Of a stretch of 49,120 nucleotides of DNA, positions 11,361-20,869 are shown piece after piece. How positions within the stretch are numbered: the stretch's first letter is position 1; every line of letters starts with the position of its first letter. A program made the translations under genes and the position numbers. This DNA comes from Saksenaea vasiformis B4078 (lineage: Eukaryota > Mucoromycota > Mucoromycetes > Mucorales > Saksenaeaceae), in the NCBI GenBank assembly GCA_000697055.1, contig JNDT01002414.1, positions 1 through 49,120 on the forward strand, given 5' to 3'. The notes under the pieces were generated by a model. It was not told the DNA's origin and ran no database searches. It saw nothing but the letters and a program-made list of their open reading frames with translations.

Positions 11361-12881
11361 TTATTTCTTTTTGGTTGACTTTGTCTTTTTGGTTTCTTTT
11401 TTTGCGGTTTGTTCCGACTAGAAGAAATGTAAGGGGGAAAAAGCTCAGTATGCGGAAAAACACTTACTACTCGTTTCTTTGAACCTCCAGTGGATGGAGT
11501 AAGCTTGAAGAAATCTTGCATTCGGCTTTGTGTGGCGGATTTAATGTTCTTCATCAATTTTTCACACGATTTGCGAATGCGGTCCTCACTAAACAGAAGC
11601 CATGTATCACATTCTCGCGATCAGAAGAGAATAGAACTTACTTGAAACCTTTCTCCTTCACTAAGAAGTCAACAACTGCCTCCACGTCGGGAGCTTCCCA
11701 TTTGAGCTGTAAAGAAAGGTATTACATCCTTGTCTTGAATGTATCACCGAGAACGTACCTCGATCTGTTCACCAGGGAGCACCTCTGGCTTTACGAACAG
11801 TTCACGTGCGTCGGCGAACTGCCATCCCTCCGGAACGTTCGCTCGAAGCTTCTCCGGAAGATGTGGCAGCGCTTCTTCAATGGTTTTATGTTCTTTGATC
11901 ATGTTATAGGCGCGTGCAGGACCAACACCTCGAATGCTTTCAACATAATCGCATCCACATAAGATACAGAGATCAATGAATTGGCTCATGTCCATTTCCA
12001 GTCCTTCCAACGCTTTATCAAGATGAACTTCATCAATTGGCATTTTTCGTTGTTCTGAGAAGGTCAGATGACGCAGAAGGATAGGCGATGCAAAAGTCAA
12101 GGTATCCATATCTTCAGATGCAGCTGCGTACACCTTGCCAGCTCTACAAAGCTCTGCGCACTGGGCTTCTGCTTCACACGGTGCCTTTTTTTTTTTATCT
12201 CCCGTTCAATATCCAGTTTCCCAGGTACGGTTTAGGACAACTTACTTCAACATAGGGAATACCCATTGACTTGAGTAATCGCTTACATTCATCATTATGT
12301 TGTTGAGTGACTCGGACGGTTCGCTTAGTAAATCGCGTAACATCCTCAGTTGTGCCTAAACTTCCCCATGAGAAACCAACTCACTCGGATATCGGGACGT
12401 TTTAACTCACCCACTTCATTCGCTTCTTCCATCTTGGCTTGTGCTTCTTCTTTACGGGCTTTTCGTTTCGCCAACTGTCAAAGATAATTAATGTTTTTTT
12501 TCTTTCTTTTTTGGTAGAAAGGGATGGTTTATAAAATACCTCGCCCGACTTCAATGTGGGTGGCTTGCCGTCAAAGACATAGACGGGTTTGATCCCACTA
12601 TCCACCATTCGCACGGTACGGTAAAACATACCCATAAGGTGACTAATATAAAAGTTGTTGTCAGTCTGTCATTTAAACCAATTTATAACTAGCCTTGTTG
12701 TTTCACCAGCTTCGTTGGTTAGCATTTGACCGTCTTGTTGACGAACGGCGATCATGAACTGGTAAATGCTCATGGATGCATCGATAGCCACTTTACGGCC
12801 GAAATAGCTAGAAATGTCATGGCTCTTGATGGCATGCGGGGCATGCTCTGAGATCAGTCGTGTTAATCCTTGAATTCCCAT
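11361..12881 (-). CDS. RAD27: Flap endonuclease 1 (FEN1/Rad27)
   Basis: Eight exons on the minus strand: 12881-12694, 12642-12540, 12474-12411, 12355-12246, 12184-11759, 11706-11642, 11588-11468 and 11417-11361, giving 377 residues, as expected for FEN1. It begins [10 protein letters not shown]. The N domain carries the metal ligand D34 ([12 protein letters not shown]) and D87 (VYVFDGKPP). The I domain has [13 protein letters not shown] and the SEDMDTLTF block, then [17 protein letters not shown] with the helix-hairpin-helix. A PCNA-binding PIP box is visible at Q339 to F346 (QSRMQDFF), followed by a lysine-rich tail. It removes 5' flaps in Okazaki-fragment maturation and long-patch base excision repair in the nucleus. 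Intron 1 (12643-12693) has a GC donor; the other introns are GT-AG, 50-65 nt. Intron 4 ends in AAG|, preceded by an A-run. Confidence 0.97.
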
Positions 12882-13432
12882 AGTAAGTGGAAAAGAAAGT
12901 GGATAAAGTCGCTCAAAACGCGGGTGTGTAAATGCGCATTTCATGATGTGACCGACTTTTTCTGCCAATTTGCAGGAGACGACTGTCATTGCTTCGCATT
13001 GACAGTCGATGACTGACCGTCCCATCATGTTAACGTGGCGTTCCTCCGTCCTTTTCTAGCATTGATCGGGATATTGCATCCCTCAAGAAATAATTGACTT
13101 ATGAGACAGGTACCAGTTGTCCCTTTTTGAATGAAGAGGAAATGCTTTAACAATGCGTGAATTCAAGAACACCCTGCTGTTTTGGATAAGCAGCTTGTGG
13201 AAGTCTTATGAGACTGTAAAAGTGTTTCTGCTGGTTCCTATGCCTTGCTTATTTTCTCCATAAATGACCTATTTTTGGTTTAACACAAGCTTGATTCCTC
13301 CATGGACGCACGATTTAATTCATTCTAAAGAAAGATTCAACTCGTCTCAATCATTTGCTTGTGATCACGCCAAATTGCAGTGCTAAGTATTCCAAACGTC
13401 TTTCCGATGGATCCTACAGTCTATGCCCAAGC
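12882..13432. other. Spacer between FEN1 start and PPE1 stop, holding the FEN1 promoter
   Basis: No gene. An ACGCG core (12918-12922) lies about 37 bp upstream of the FEN1 ATG and resembles the MluI cell-cycle box bound by MBF, which is known to drive RAD27 in yeast. The rest is presumably the 3' flank of PPE1. Confidence 0.5.
12918..12922. promoter_or_regulatory. Possible MCB-like element upstream of FEN1
   Basis: ACGCG core in the proximal upstream region of FEN1, a G1/S-regulated gene in yeasts. It is a single five-base match, so it could be chance. Confidence 0.25.
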
Positions 13433-14959
13433 CTATACTTTTGGAGGCAAGAAAAGACGCTGATTCCTGCGCCAAAATTCAACCAGGCAAATGGCCGTCT
13501 TTTCTGGAGCATCTTCATGCAAAAAATGACCTGCATCGGGAAATATCTGTAGTTGGAATTTTCCTATATGGAAAGTGAGTCGTCTGTTCCTTCCTCGGTT
13601 CTTTTTTGCACACAAATCACCTTGCATTTGTGCGATCATGAGCGGTTTATCCAATCGATCCGTTCCTGTGTTTATTGGTTCAATTCAAATGGTCAGTGAT
13701 CGTTGGTTACTTTTTTTACCTGCAAGCATAAGTAATTTTGCTGTTGCGGATGTCAAAAACTTGGCCGATAAGTCTTTGAACCATTCTATAACCAAGGTGT
13801 ATCAGCTATGTAGCTTGCAGATTATCAATATACCTGTCCAGTACGGCTCTGTCTTTGCTAGATCCGTTCTCCAGACAAAAGTTTCCGGATTGTCTTGCTT
13901 CGGTTTTATCAATGGTGGTATAGAGAGTCTGGCCGATTCGATATTTCGGAGTGTGTCTGACTGGACACTACATCACGATAAATCATCAAAATACATCATA
14001 CCTCGTTTTCTTTTTACCTCCATTGGATTGCCTGTTCTACAGACGAAAATGTGGTAGGTCTCGTACTTAAAAATTTTGTCATGGATGATAAAGCATCCAT
14101 AGCCGATCCTAAAATGTACGACTTAGCCTTTACTTCAGAGTACCAGTTGCTTGCCTTCTACAACGTCTAAAACAGTGATCCCAACCACGTTTGATACCCG
14201 TTTACGTTGGGCAACATCTACAATCACTGAACCACCCATACTAAAACACGGTTTAATGGTTTCAAATAAGCCATCTCCTTATTACCTGTGCCCGACCAGA
14301 ACCAAATCGCGTGGTTCGTCTGGGAAAAGTTGTTGGATAATACTGGTCAAATCGTCACTAAGACGTGTAAGCGACAAATCAGTGTCATCCGAAGTATGTG
14401 TATCTCCTAAGAATAAAGCTCATTAACGAGCAACTTCTTTTGTTACTTTTTTTTTTGCTATTTACCGTGACCTCTGCAATCAAAGGCTATGACCGAACAT
14501 TGGTCAAGTAACATTTGCTTTAAATGGGATGCTACCAAGCCAAAAGACAGACCAGAGTGACCTGCGCCATGATGCATAATAAATACTGGACCTGGAGCGT
14601 CGTTGGTGCGATAAACGCGAAATGTGTGTAATTTTTTGTCAAGGCTAACATGTGATTTTTTTTTTGGTTTGTTATCTTTTCGGTGAAGTAAAAAAGGATA
14701 TATCAGACGTGTCGGGTATTTGGAGGTCTAAATAGGAATCGAAGTAGTCCTGCCAATGCACTGGCGTGTATTTAGCTTTCATACGACCAGTCAGTGGTCG
14801 CCCTATGAATCTAGCGATTTCAAAGACATGAGTGGCAGGGAAAAAAAAAGACCAGAATGCAAAGTGCCTTGGTGAATCTTCCCCTCCTGCTTCTTCCAAA
14901 ACGTCTTCCAGTGTCGGGCATTTCCCTTTTCTAAACATCTCCTTTTGCAATGCAGACAT
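13433..14959 (-). CDS. PPE1: Protein phosphatase methylesterase 1 (PPME1/Ppe1)
   Basis: Nine exons on the minus strand: 14959-14709, 14644-14466, 14406-14286, 14240-14155, 14108-14018, 13967-13834, 13785-13720, 13665-13621 and 13563-13433, giving 367 residues. It is an alpha/beta hydrolase that removes the C-terminal methyl ester from the PP2A catalytic subunit. Visible family marks are the MSALQKEM start, [10 protein letters not shown], the oxyanion region [19 protein letters not shown], nucleophile serine in GHSMGG, the acid residue in TVLDVVEG and the catalytic His in DAGHFLHED. The nucleophile elbow is itself split by an intron after GH. Intron 4 (14109-14154) uses a GC donor. Intron 1 has a weak donor (GTCTGA), but skipping it breaks the frame. 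The start is the ATG at 14959; a frame extending four codons upstream begins with TTG. Confidence 0.95.
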
Positions 14960-15797
14960 CGTATGAGTCAAACAGGAAATAAACGATTACAAGCTGCGAT
15001 TTGAATCCAGCTATTGATTGTTTGAAATGCGCTCTGAATAAATTTTGCCTCATAAAGTTGAGTCCACACAAACCATCTAATGTTGCAACAAAGCGATAGC
15101 GTGACGAACGAGCAGTGTGGCCATCCGTTATGCCTTTCGCGGCATCGACCTATGTTTATAGGTTAATTCATGGATTGGCCTGTTGTCTAGGACACGGCTA
15201 TGGAAGACAAGGCTGGTCAACCGTCGATGTTGCTTCTCCTCATCCTGCCACATTCATAGTTTGAGGTGCCGGACACGACTGGGGTAACTAAGATGATATC
15301 CAAGTAGCAGCTTGTTAACCAAACGTAAACGAAAACGAATCGGGGTCATATTGTAGGATGGAAATGGAATTGTTTATCAATAACCATTACATGAAGTATT
15401 CCCCACTTGGATAGAGAGCATCTGTTTCCAAACGAGAGTCGTAGGTTTGCCCACATAGTCTCCATGCACTCAGATATAAAGACTTCTCCATTAATTCATT
15501 TCCTTGCTTCCATTTGTGATTTGGCTATATTACCACAGCTTATCAGACAAACTTCACATGCTTCTATTCACGGTCTAACGCCGGAAGAGTCAGACAGAAA
15601 AGGATTCCATCGTAAAGCAAAGAAACCTTTTGTATTTTATGCCAATTCTTTTATCCCATGATCATTTTTTGCGCAGTTGCAAACAAAAGGAATACCCCAA
15701 ACAGGACACCCTCCTCCGGCAAACGTAGACCGATGCCGTGATTATCATTTTGGAACTTCATAAGATATAAAAAAGAAATGTAGAGTACAACGTTGCG
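14960..15797. other. Gene-free stretch
   Basis: PPE1 promoter side and the 3' flank of the coiled-coil gene. Only short frames are present, such as an 84-codon plus-strand frame at 15407 that starts with TTG. No domain or repeat was recognised. Confidence 0.55.
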
Positions 15798-16028
15798 CTA
15801 ATTTGTTTTCTCGTTTACTACATCTTCATTGTTCTCTTGAGCTTTTCTTATGTTTTCCATATCTGCAAGAAGTGCATCCACTTTGGCCTCCAACGATTCC
15901 GCCTTGGCTTCAACATTTGTCATGAGTGATTCAGCCCCCTCGATTTCCTTCAACCATTTCTGGAGATCTTTCAACTCATTGTCCGTTGGGACGATCGTCT
16001 GGTCAGAATTTAAAGCACCGGGTGCCAT
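15798..16028 (-). CDS. Small coiled-coil protein, 76 residues, function unknown
   Basis: Single exon, beginning MAPGALNSDQTIVPTDNE. The body has heptad-like spacing of Leu, Val, Ile and Ala with many Glu and Lys (LKDLQKWLKEIEGAE and AESLEAKVDALLADMENI), predicting one continuous helix or coiled coil from about residue 18 to 65. The tail is polar. The frame stays open upstream to an ATG at 16202, but that part is Cys-rich and unlike the coiled coil. An inverted CCAAT box sits within it at 16110-16114, so I take the ATG at 16028 and treat the rest as promoter and leader. It could be a small subunit of a larger coiled-coil complex; no family is assigned. Confidence 0.6.
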   Translation of the reverse strand: MAPGALNSDQTIVPTDNELKDLQKWLKEIEGAESLMTNVEAKAESLEAKVDALLADMENIRKAQENNEDVVNEKTN

Positions 16029-17625
16029 CGCTTTTTGACAAAAGAGAAACAGCGAAAAAATCGAAAACGAGCAGCTTAAACCCAAAACGCTCCGTGCTTG
16101 TGTGTCTGGCCAATCAGAAGCATTCTGGCAGAAATCACAGGTGACATTGAGCGCCCTCAAACGATAAAATGTATCCATTGCCGCTGCATTTTTGGAATAC
16201 ATGACTCATAACGCACAAAAATGAGTGGGATGTTAAGGAACAGGGTCCAGTGTAACGTTTGAGGAAGTGCTTATTTCTATGGGCAAGATCTCACTTCTCC
16301 TCAGCTCAGCTACCGACTTCCTTTTTCTTTTTTGGGCTAGTTATCGTTTCTTTGTAGCGCTTATTGACTGAAAAAGCAAAGTATCCAATGAATCTGCGTA
16401 TATAACGTTAGCCTACATCGTTAAGATGATCGCAAACTGGCCGCTGAAACCTTGTATAGTGATAGTATTGGAAGTAACAGGTTCCTGAAAGATTGATCAG
16501 CCGTGGTTCGATATGAGACTCCCTTTTGTATCAAAGCATGTTTCGATGAATCATGGACGCGGAGGAAAAAATACTAGATAATGTTGTATCATTCAGTTAG
16601 GAGCTGTTGCCACTTCTTGTTATCATTCGACTCGCAAAACGAACGACGTTTCGAGAAAAGGATTGGGAGAAGGGCAATGACTGTTTATTGCGTGTACCCT
16701 ACACTGCTCTATATAAATTTGCCGCCTATGAAGAACCGAGTCTACGCTGAGATAAGAAAAGGTATATGGTTGTTGGCATATCAATTGGCGACAGGTTCAT
16801 ACTCCATGAAAAAAATGGAGCAGATGGAAAAAGCAAAGGCTCATGCGTCACATTAAAGGATCCATCACACCTCGTTATCTAGAACAAATGCTACAGTTGG
16901 ACGATGGAACCAATAAATCAGAACAGTGAACCAACGATACAGAAGTGAAGCGCAATTTGAGTTGATGCATAAAGATCTGCTTCTCACGCAAAATTCGAGG
17001 CTTCAGCTCACAAAAAGGCTACACCGATGGAATTAGCTGGAAAGAACGCACAAAATAATTTAAAAAACGAACACACAACTGTATGATAAATGCAGTAAAT
17101 AGCCAGAGAGTATATGACAGGAAAATTCGTGGCAACTACGCTGTTGCGAGGGAATTGGGTCTCCGCGAATAGCAATTTCAGATTTTTGACGTCGGAGGTT
17201 CAATATCGGAGTGGAGCGGGTGCAACATTCCAATCGCGGAGTACGGACACAACCTGGGAGGGGGGTTTTCGACCCACGTCCACAGGCGTTGTTTTCACAC
17301 TTATCAGACAGAGATGCACATATATGTAACATTATTTAGTACTATGTCCGCTAAGGAAACATAATCTAGCTAGGTGTCCGCGGGTTTGCATAATTGCAGC
17401 AGCCCGAGAACCATAGCGGAGTACAAATATGCAACACGTTTGATGATGAGAGTGTACAATCGATCGTTTTAATTTTTTGGGAGAAAGGGAGAAAACGGGA
17501 AAAGAAAAAAAAAAGTGATCTATACAAAAAGGGGTGGACGTAAAGTGGGAATGAATGGTATGGAAAGGGGTTGAAAGGATGTCTATTAGAAAATGCGGCA
17601 AGACGATGGCAAAAGGGCGAGGTTC
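16029..17625. other. Gene-free stretch
   Basis: Promoter region of the coiled-coil gene (CCAAT at 16110-16114), then AT-rich DNA with short overlapping frames on both strands. The longest is 91 codons at 16581 plus, with no similarity I recognise. The right end is the 3' flank of RIM2. Confidence 0.5.
16110..16114. promoter_or_regulatory. CCAAT box upstream of the small coiled-coil gene
   Basis: CCAAT pentamer within GGCCAATCAG, about 82 bp upstream of the chosen ATG at 16028. This context matches the usual HAP/NF-Y binding preference. Confidence 0.4.
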
Positions 17626-18986
17626 TCACAGAGATGACTTGTGTTGTTGTTGTTGTTGTTCGCCAAAGTGATGTACAATGGCTTCATAGCAGAAAAACAT
17701 AATGGCTGCATTGGGAACCACACGCATCAAATGTGCAGTCATTCCTCCATATAACGCCACCACGCCTTCCTCCTTGAGGACTAAGCGCAAGCATTGCCAC
17801 AACCCTGTGTATTTTTGGACACCATTTTCTGCTGGCTGTCGAAGACGTGTACGGATCACCTCATGAGGATAGGAAACACACGCCGCCACAAATTTGGAGA
17901 TCGCAGCCGCTCCAACGTTACCCATCCAATCTAATTCATAAACGTCCATGTTCTTTTTAGTGCTGTGTTCTTTCTCCCTCCCTCTATATTGATTTGATCT
18001 TACCTTGCATGCTTTTGCCGCCAATTGTGTTCCTTTGTACAAGGTCGGATTTGGGAACAGCCCATTTTCTTTTCAAATGTTCATAGATCACCCACTGTAT
18101 TGTCCCTTCCACAACGCCAAGATAGGAAGCACTCATTCCTTTGTATAGACCTTTGATTCCTTCACCTCGAAGAATACTTAGAACGCAATCCAGACTGTTT
18201 CTGTATCGTTGTCGTCCATTCCCTTGCAATTGCAACCGAGTCTTAACCACCCAGATAGGATTGGTGGCGGTGGCAGTGAAAATACCAGCAGTGGCGGCTG
18301 AGATCAAATGCACGCCAGCTGTTTCTCTGCCATTGTTCAACTCGGTGTACATCTTTTTTCCGTTGCCGTAGGTGAAGAAATTGATCGATCTGTTTGCATT
18401 TTGTTTCTTATAAGCAAACACATTGTCATTCGCTTCATGCTAAAAAAAAAAGCTCACCGTGCAGGAATAACACCAATTAAATTTGGCCCAAGCCCTTTAA
18501 AGTAGCCACGAACGCCTTCTACTTGTTTTATGCGACTAAAGCATAATGTCAATTGAGAACTCTCCGGTGTGATAAATAATGCTTACGCCAATAGTCGTCC
18601 AGTTTCCAAAAAGTGACCAAGTAAAAATTGTGTCTGATAGCCACTAGGTCGCATTTTCGTTTGTTGGTAGAAGGTAGACTGCCAGTGATAAACAATAAAA
18701 GAAAAAAGAAAAACTGCTTCATATACGATAGCATTCATTGAGTGAAAGTTACCTGAAGTCGCGTTTTTACCACGTCTAAAGGAGACGTGCATACTGCCCC
18801 AGCTAAACCACCGACACTGATCAAAGGCATAATAATGAGTTGGTTGGGTTTTAATAGATCTTCGCCTACATACCCCCCGGCAATAAAGTGGACATAGGAT
18901 CGTGATTCCTTCGACAAGACGGGAATGGTAGTGGGCTTTGGTGCTGCCTCCAACGGCACAAGAGGCCTCGACGTAATAGACGACAT
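17626..18986 (-). CDS. RIM2: Mitochondrial pyrimidine nucleotide carrier (Rim2/SLC25A33-36 type)
   Basis: Six exons on the minus strand: 18986-18874, 18816-18753, 18678-18587, 18535-18458, 18389-18004 and 17930-17626, giving 345 residues. The three tandem carrier repeats each show the signature: SPLDVVKTRLQ, NPIWVVKTRLQLQ and YPHEVIRTRLRQ. HFIAGGVGGLAGA opens repeat 1. RSINFFTYGNGK and EGTIQWVIYEHLKRK are features of the Rim2/SLC25A33/36 branch, which exchanges pyrimidine nucleoside triphosphates across the mitochondrial inner membrane for mtDNA maintenance. Six transmembrane helices are expected. The first intron must be removed to restore the Gly-rich helix 1. The last junction restores WMGNVGAAAISKF. 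The C-terminus carries a short Gln run before the end. Confidence 0.94.
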
Positions 18987-19349
18987 TTACTTTCAGGGCT
19001 CCTGGACGGACGAAGAAAAGGAAAGAAAAAAAATCGGCGACAAAACAGAAATCAGTCCTGAAGGCTTAGAATCAAGCACCTGATTCCCATTGTTGCAGGC
19101 TTTTTAAAACTGCGAGCCACTTAAGGAAAATCTTCTGCCTTTTTCGTCTTGATCGTAAAGATGGTTGGACAAAAAACACGTACTCCTGGAAGGCTTGCAA
19201 TCCCATTGTCGGGTTTCAGACATTGACAAATAAGCTACTATCAACTCCATCTGCATCGACTTATTTGGAAGTTGCAGGTCTTCAATGCAGCAAACATGCA
19301 TGCAATGTAGATTTTTTTTTGGAGTTATGAACTACTACTGTTCCATTTT
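18987..19349. other. Spacer between RIM2 start and the RPL21 pseudogene
   Basis: About 360 bp, presumably the RIM2 promoter. A 65-codon minus-strand frame is present, but nothing in it is recognisable. Confidence 0.5.
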
Positions 19350-19998
19350 CTACAGCAGAATTTCATAGGGAATGGGGTTGATGGTGTGAAGAACGTCGTA
19401 CCTGATAGAGACATGACGAGCTTCACGGGGTTGACCAGGCGATCGCTTAAGATCGAATGTAACTAGGACAACGTTATTATGTAAAACGAGTGAAAGTAGG
19501 AAAGCTTACCACCCGTTGTCCTGGCCTCCTTCTTCTTTCTTTGTGCATTTGCCTTGACGCGATCTAAAAATTCGTGACGACACTTAGAGGGCTTAACGTG
19601 CTCAATTCTGATGTTGACCTTCTCCATGTATCGATTGCCAACGTACTTGTAAATTATTACACCAGCAAGCAGACTTCGTAAAGTTGTATACAACGCCAGT
19701 GCGACTGGAAGGATGCCTAAGTCTCTTTCGTTTCCTCTCCACACATGTACTGACCCATGATAGAACTTGTGATGCATTCCCTTTTGTACGGCAGTGTTAG
19801 CCATGATGTAACTGATGTCACCCGCTTAATAGGTCTTCAGGTAGGTTGATACGGGAATGGCGCCCATGCTTGCGAAATTTGCGAGGGAACGTGTGGCGAG
19901 TACGAGCACGAACTAATGACATTTGTTGAACACGAAGAAGTTTCTACTACAGCTGTCTCGCAAAGAACAATAGACTTACGATCGGAGGAGTGAGGCAT
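19350..19998 (-). pseudogene. RPL21: Broken copy of the ribosomal protein L21 (eL21) gene with introns retained
   Basis: Minus-strand exons can be traced at 19998-19980, 19912-19755, 19716-19510 and 19462-19350, with introns of 67, 38 and 47 nt bounded by GT-AG. Conserved eL21 blocks survive: MPHSS, RARTRH, FRKHG, NTAVQKGMHHKFYHG, VNIRIEHVKPSKCRHEFL, QPREARHVS and the C-terminal NPIPYE. The frame is broken three times. There is an extra G after FRKHG near 19863, a TAA stop at 19826-19828 where a Lys or Arg is usual, and an extra T near 19666-19670. Retained introns show a DNA-level duplicate rather than a retrocopy. The last two exons still read cleanly, so the decay looks recent. A working RPL21 must exist elsewhere. 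Confidence 0.85.
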
Positions 19999-20869
19999 TC
20001 CTAACAGAAAGGAAACTTAATTTTCATGTCGATGCCATAAAGTTTATCAATAGTCAAGTTCCATTTCTGGAAAAAGGCGCAAACAATGTAAGAATAAACA
20101 TACTCGAAAGATCTTAATGAACAAAAGGGGGACAAAGAGAAAGAACTCGTTTTTCAGGCGCAAAGATCAAGAAACACACGATGGCCCACCTCTACGTCGT
20201 CATGTGAATGAAAGTGAATTTGATTGGGCAGAATCCCTTAGTGCCCCGGCATTGGTTGAACCGGCTCTCGGGCATCGCCAGAGAATCCGTGATCCGTTTT
20301 GCATAGTAGATTCCACTAAAGCTCAACATCACGAGCGTACAAAAGTAAATATCATATATTTGGACACAAATAGGAGCTATCGGATTAGACATATTGATTC
20401 GTAGTAGACAGAGGGGATGGCACCAACGATACATCGGACTTTGTCATGTCCCATGCCTATGTAACGATGAGTCGTACAGATCTCCCTGGCTCTACTTCCT
20501 ATAGCATAACTCGATATTTCAGACCCAAGGTCCTGTAGCTTCGTCATACTTGTAGAATGTGTGTAACATGTACTTGTTTATACTGGTTATTAAATCATTT
20601 TTTTACGCTACTCTAAGTAAATTTTGCATCTCTGAATGGTCAAGTTTGCGCCATAGAAGTATAGAATATGCGCACGTTAGTACTGTTCATCGCATGAACG
20701 TAAAAATATGTACTTGAAAACGCAGAGTCCATCTGGACGTAACGCCGAATAATTTCAAATAACGCAAAATCACGGGAAAGATCCTATAAATATACGGCCA
20801 AAAAAAAAATATAAATATACGGCGCAGCGAACTGTGTGCTCTTTTGGACTCATTGCTTGTGTAGCAACC
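19999..20869. other. Divergent spacer between the RPL21 remnant and the F-box gene
   Basis: Holds a 95-codon plus-strand frame from an ATG at 20117. It is charged and basic at the N-terminus with no recognised domain, and it is not called as a gene. The right part contains a short direct duplication of a TATAAATATACGGC-like word near 20785 and 20810, which may include the F-box gene's TATA element. Confidence 0.45.

Noticed and set aside
13575..14057. 160-codon plus-strand frame opposite PPE1
   Set aside because: It overlaps several exons and introns of PPE1; every conserved PPE1 block lies on the other strand.
14645..14710. Apparent frameshift in PPE1 between QIPD and the next conserved block
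   Set aside because: A 64-nt GT-AG intron (14645-14708) with a weak GTCTGA donor restores the frame exactly, so no mutation is needed.
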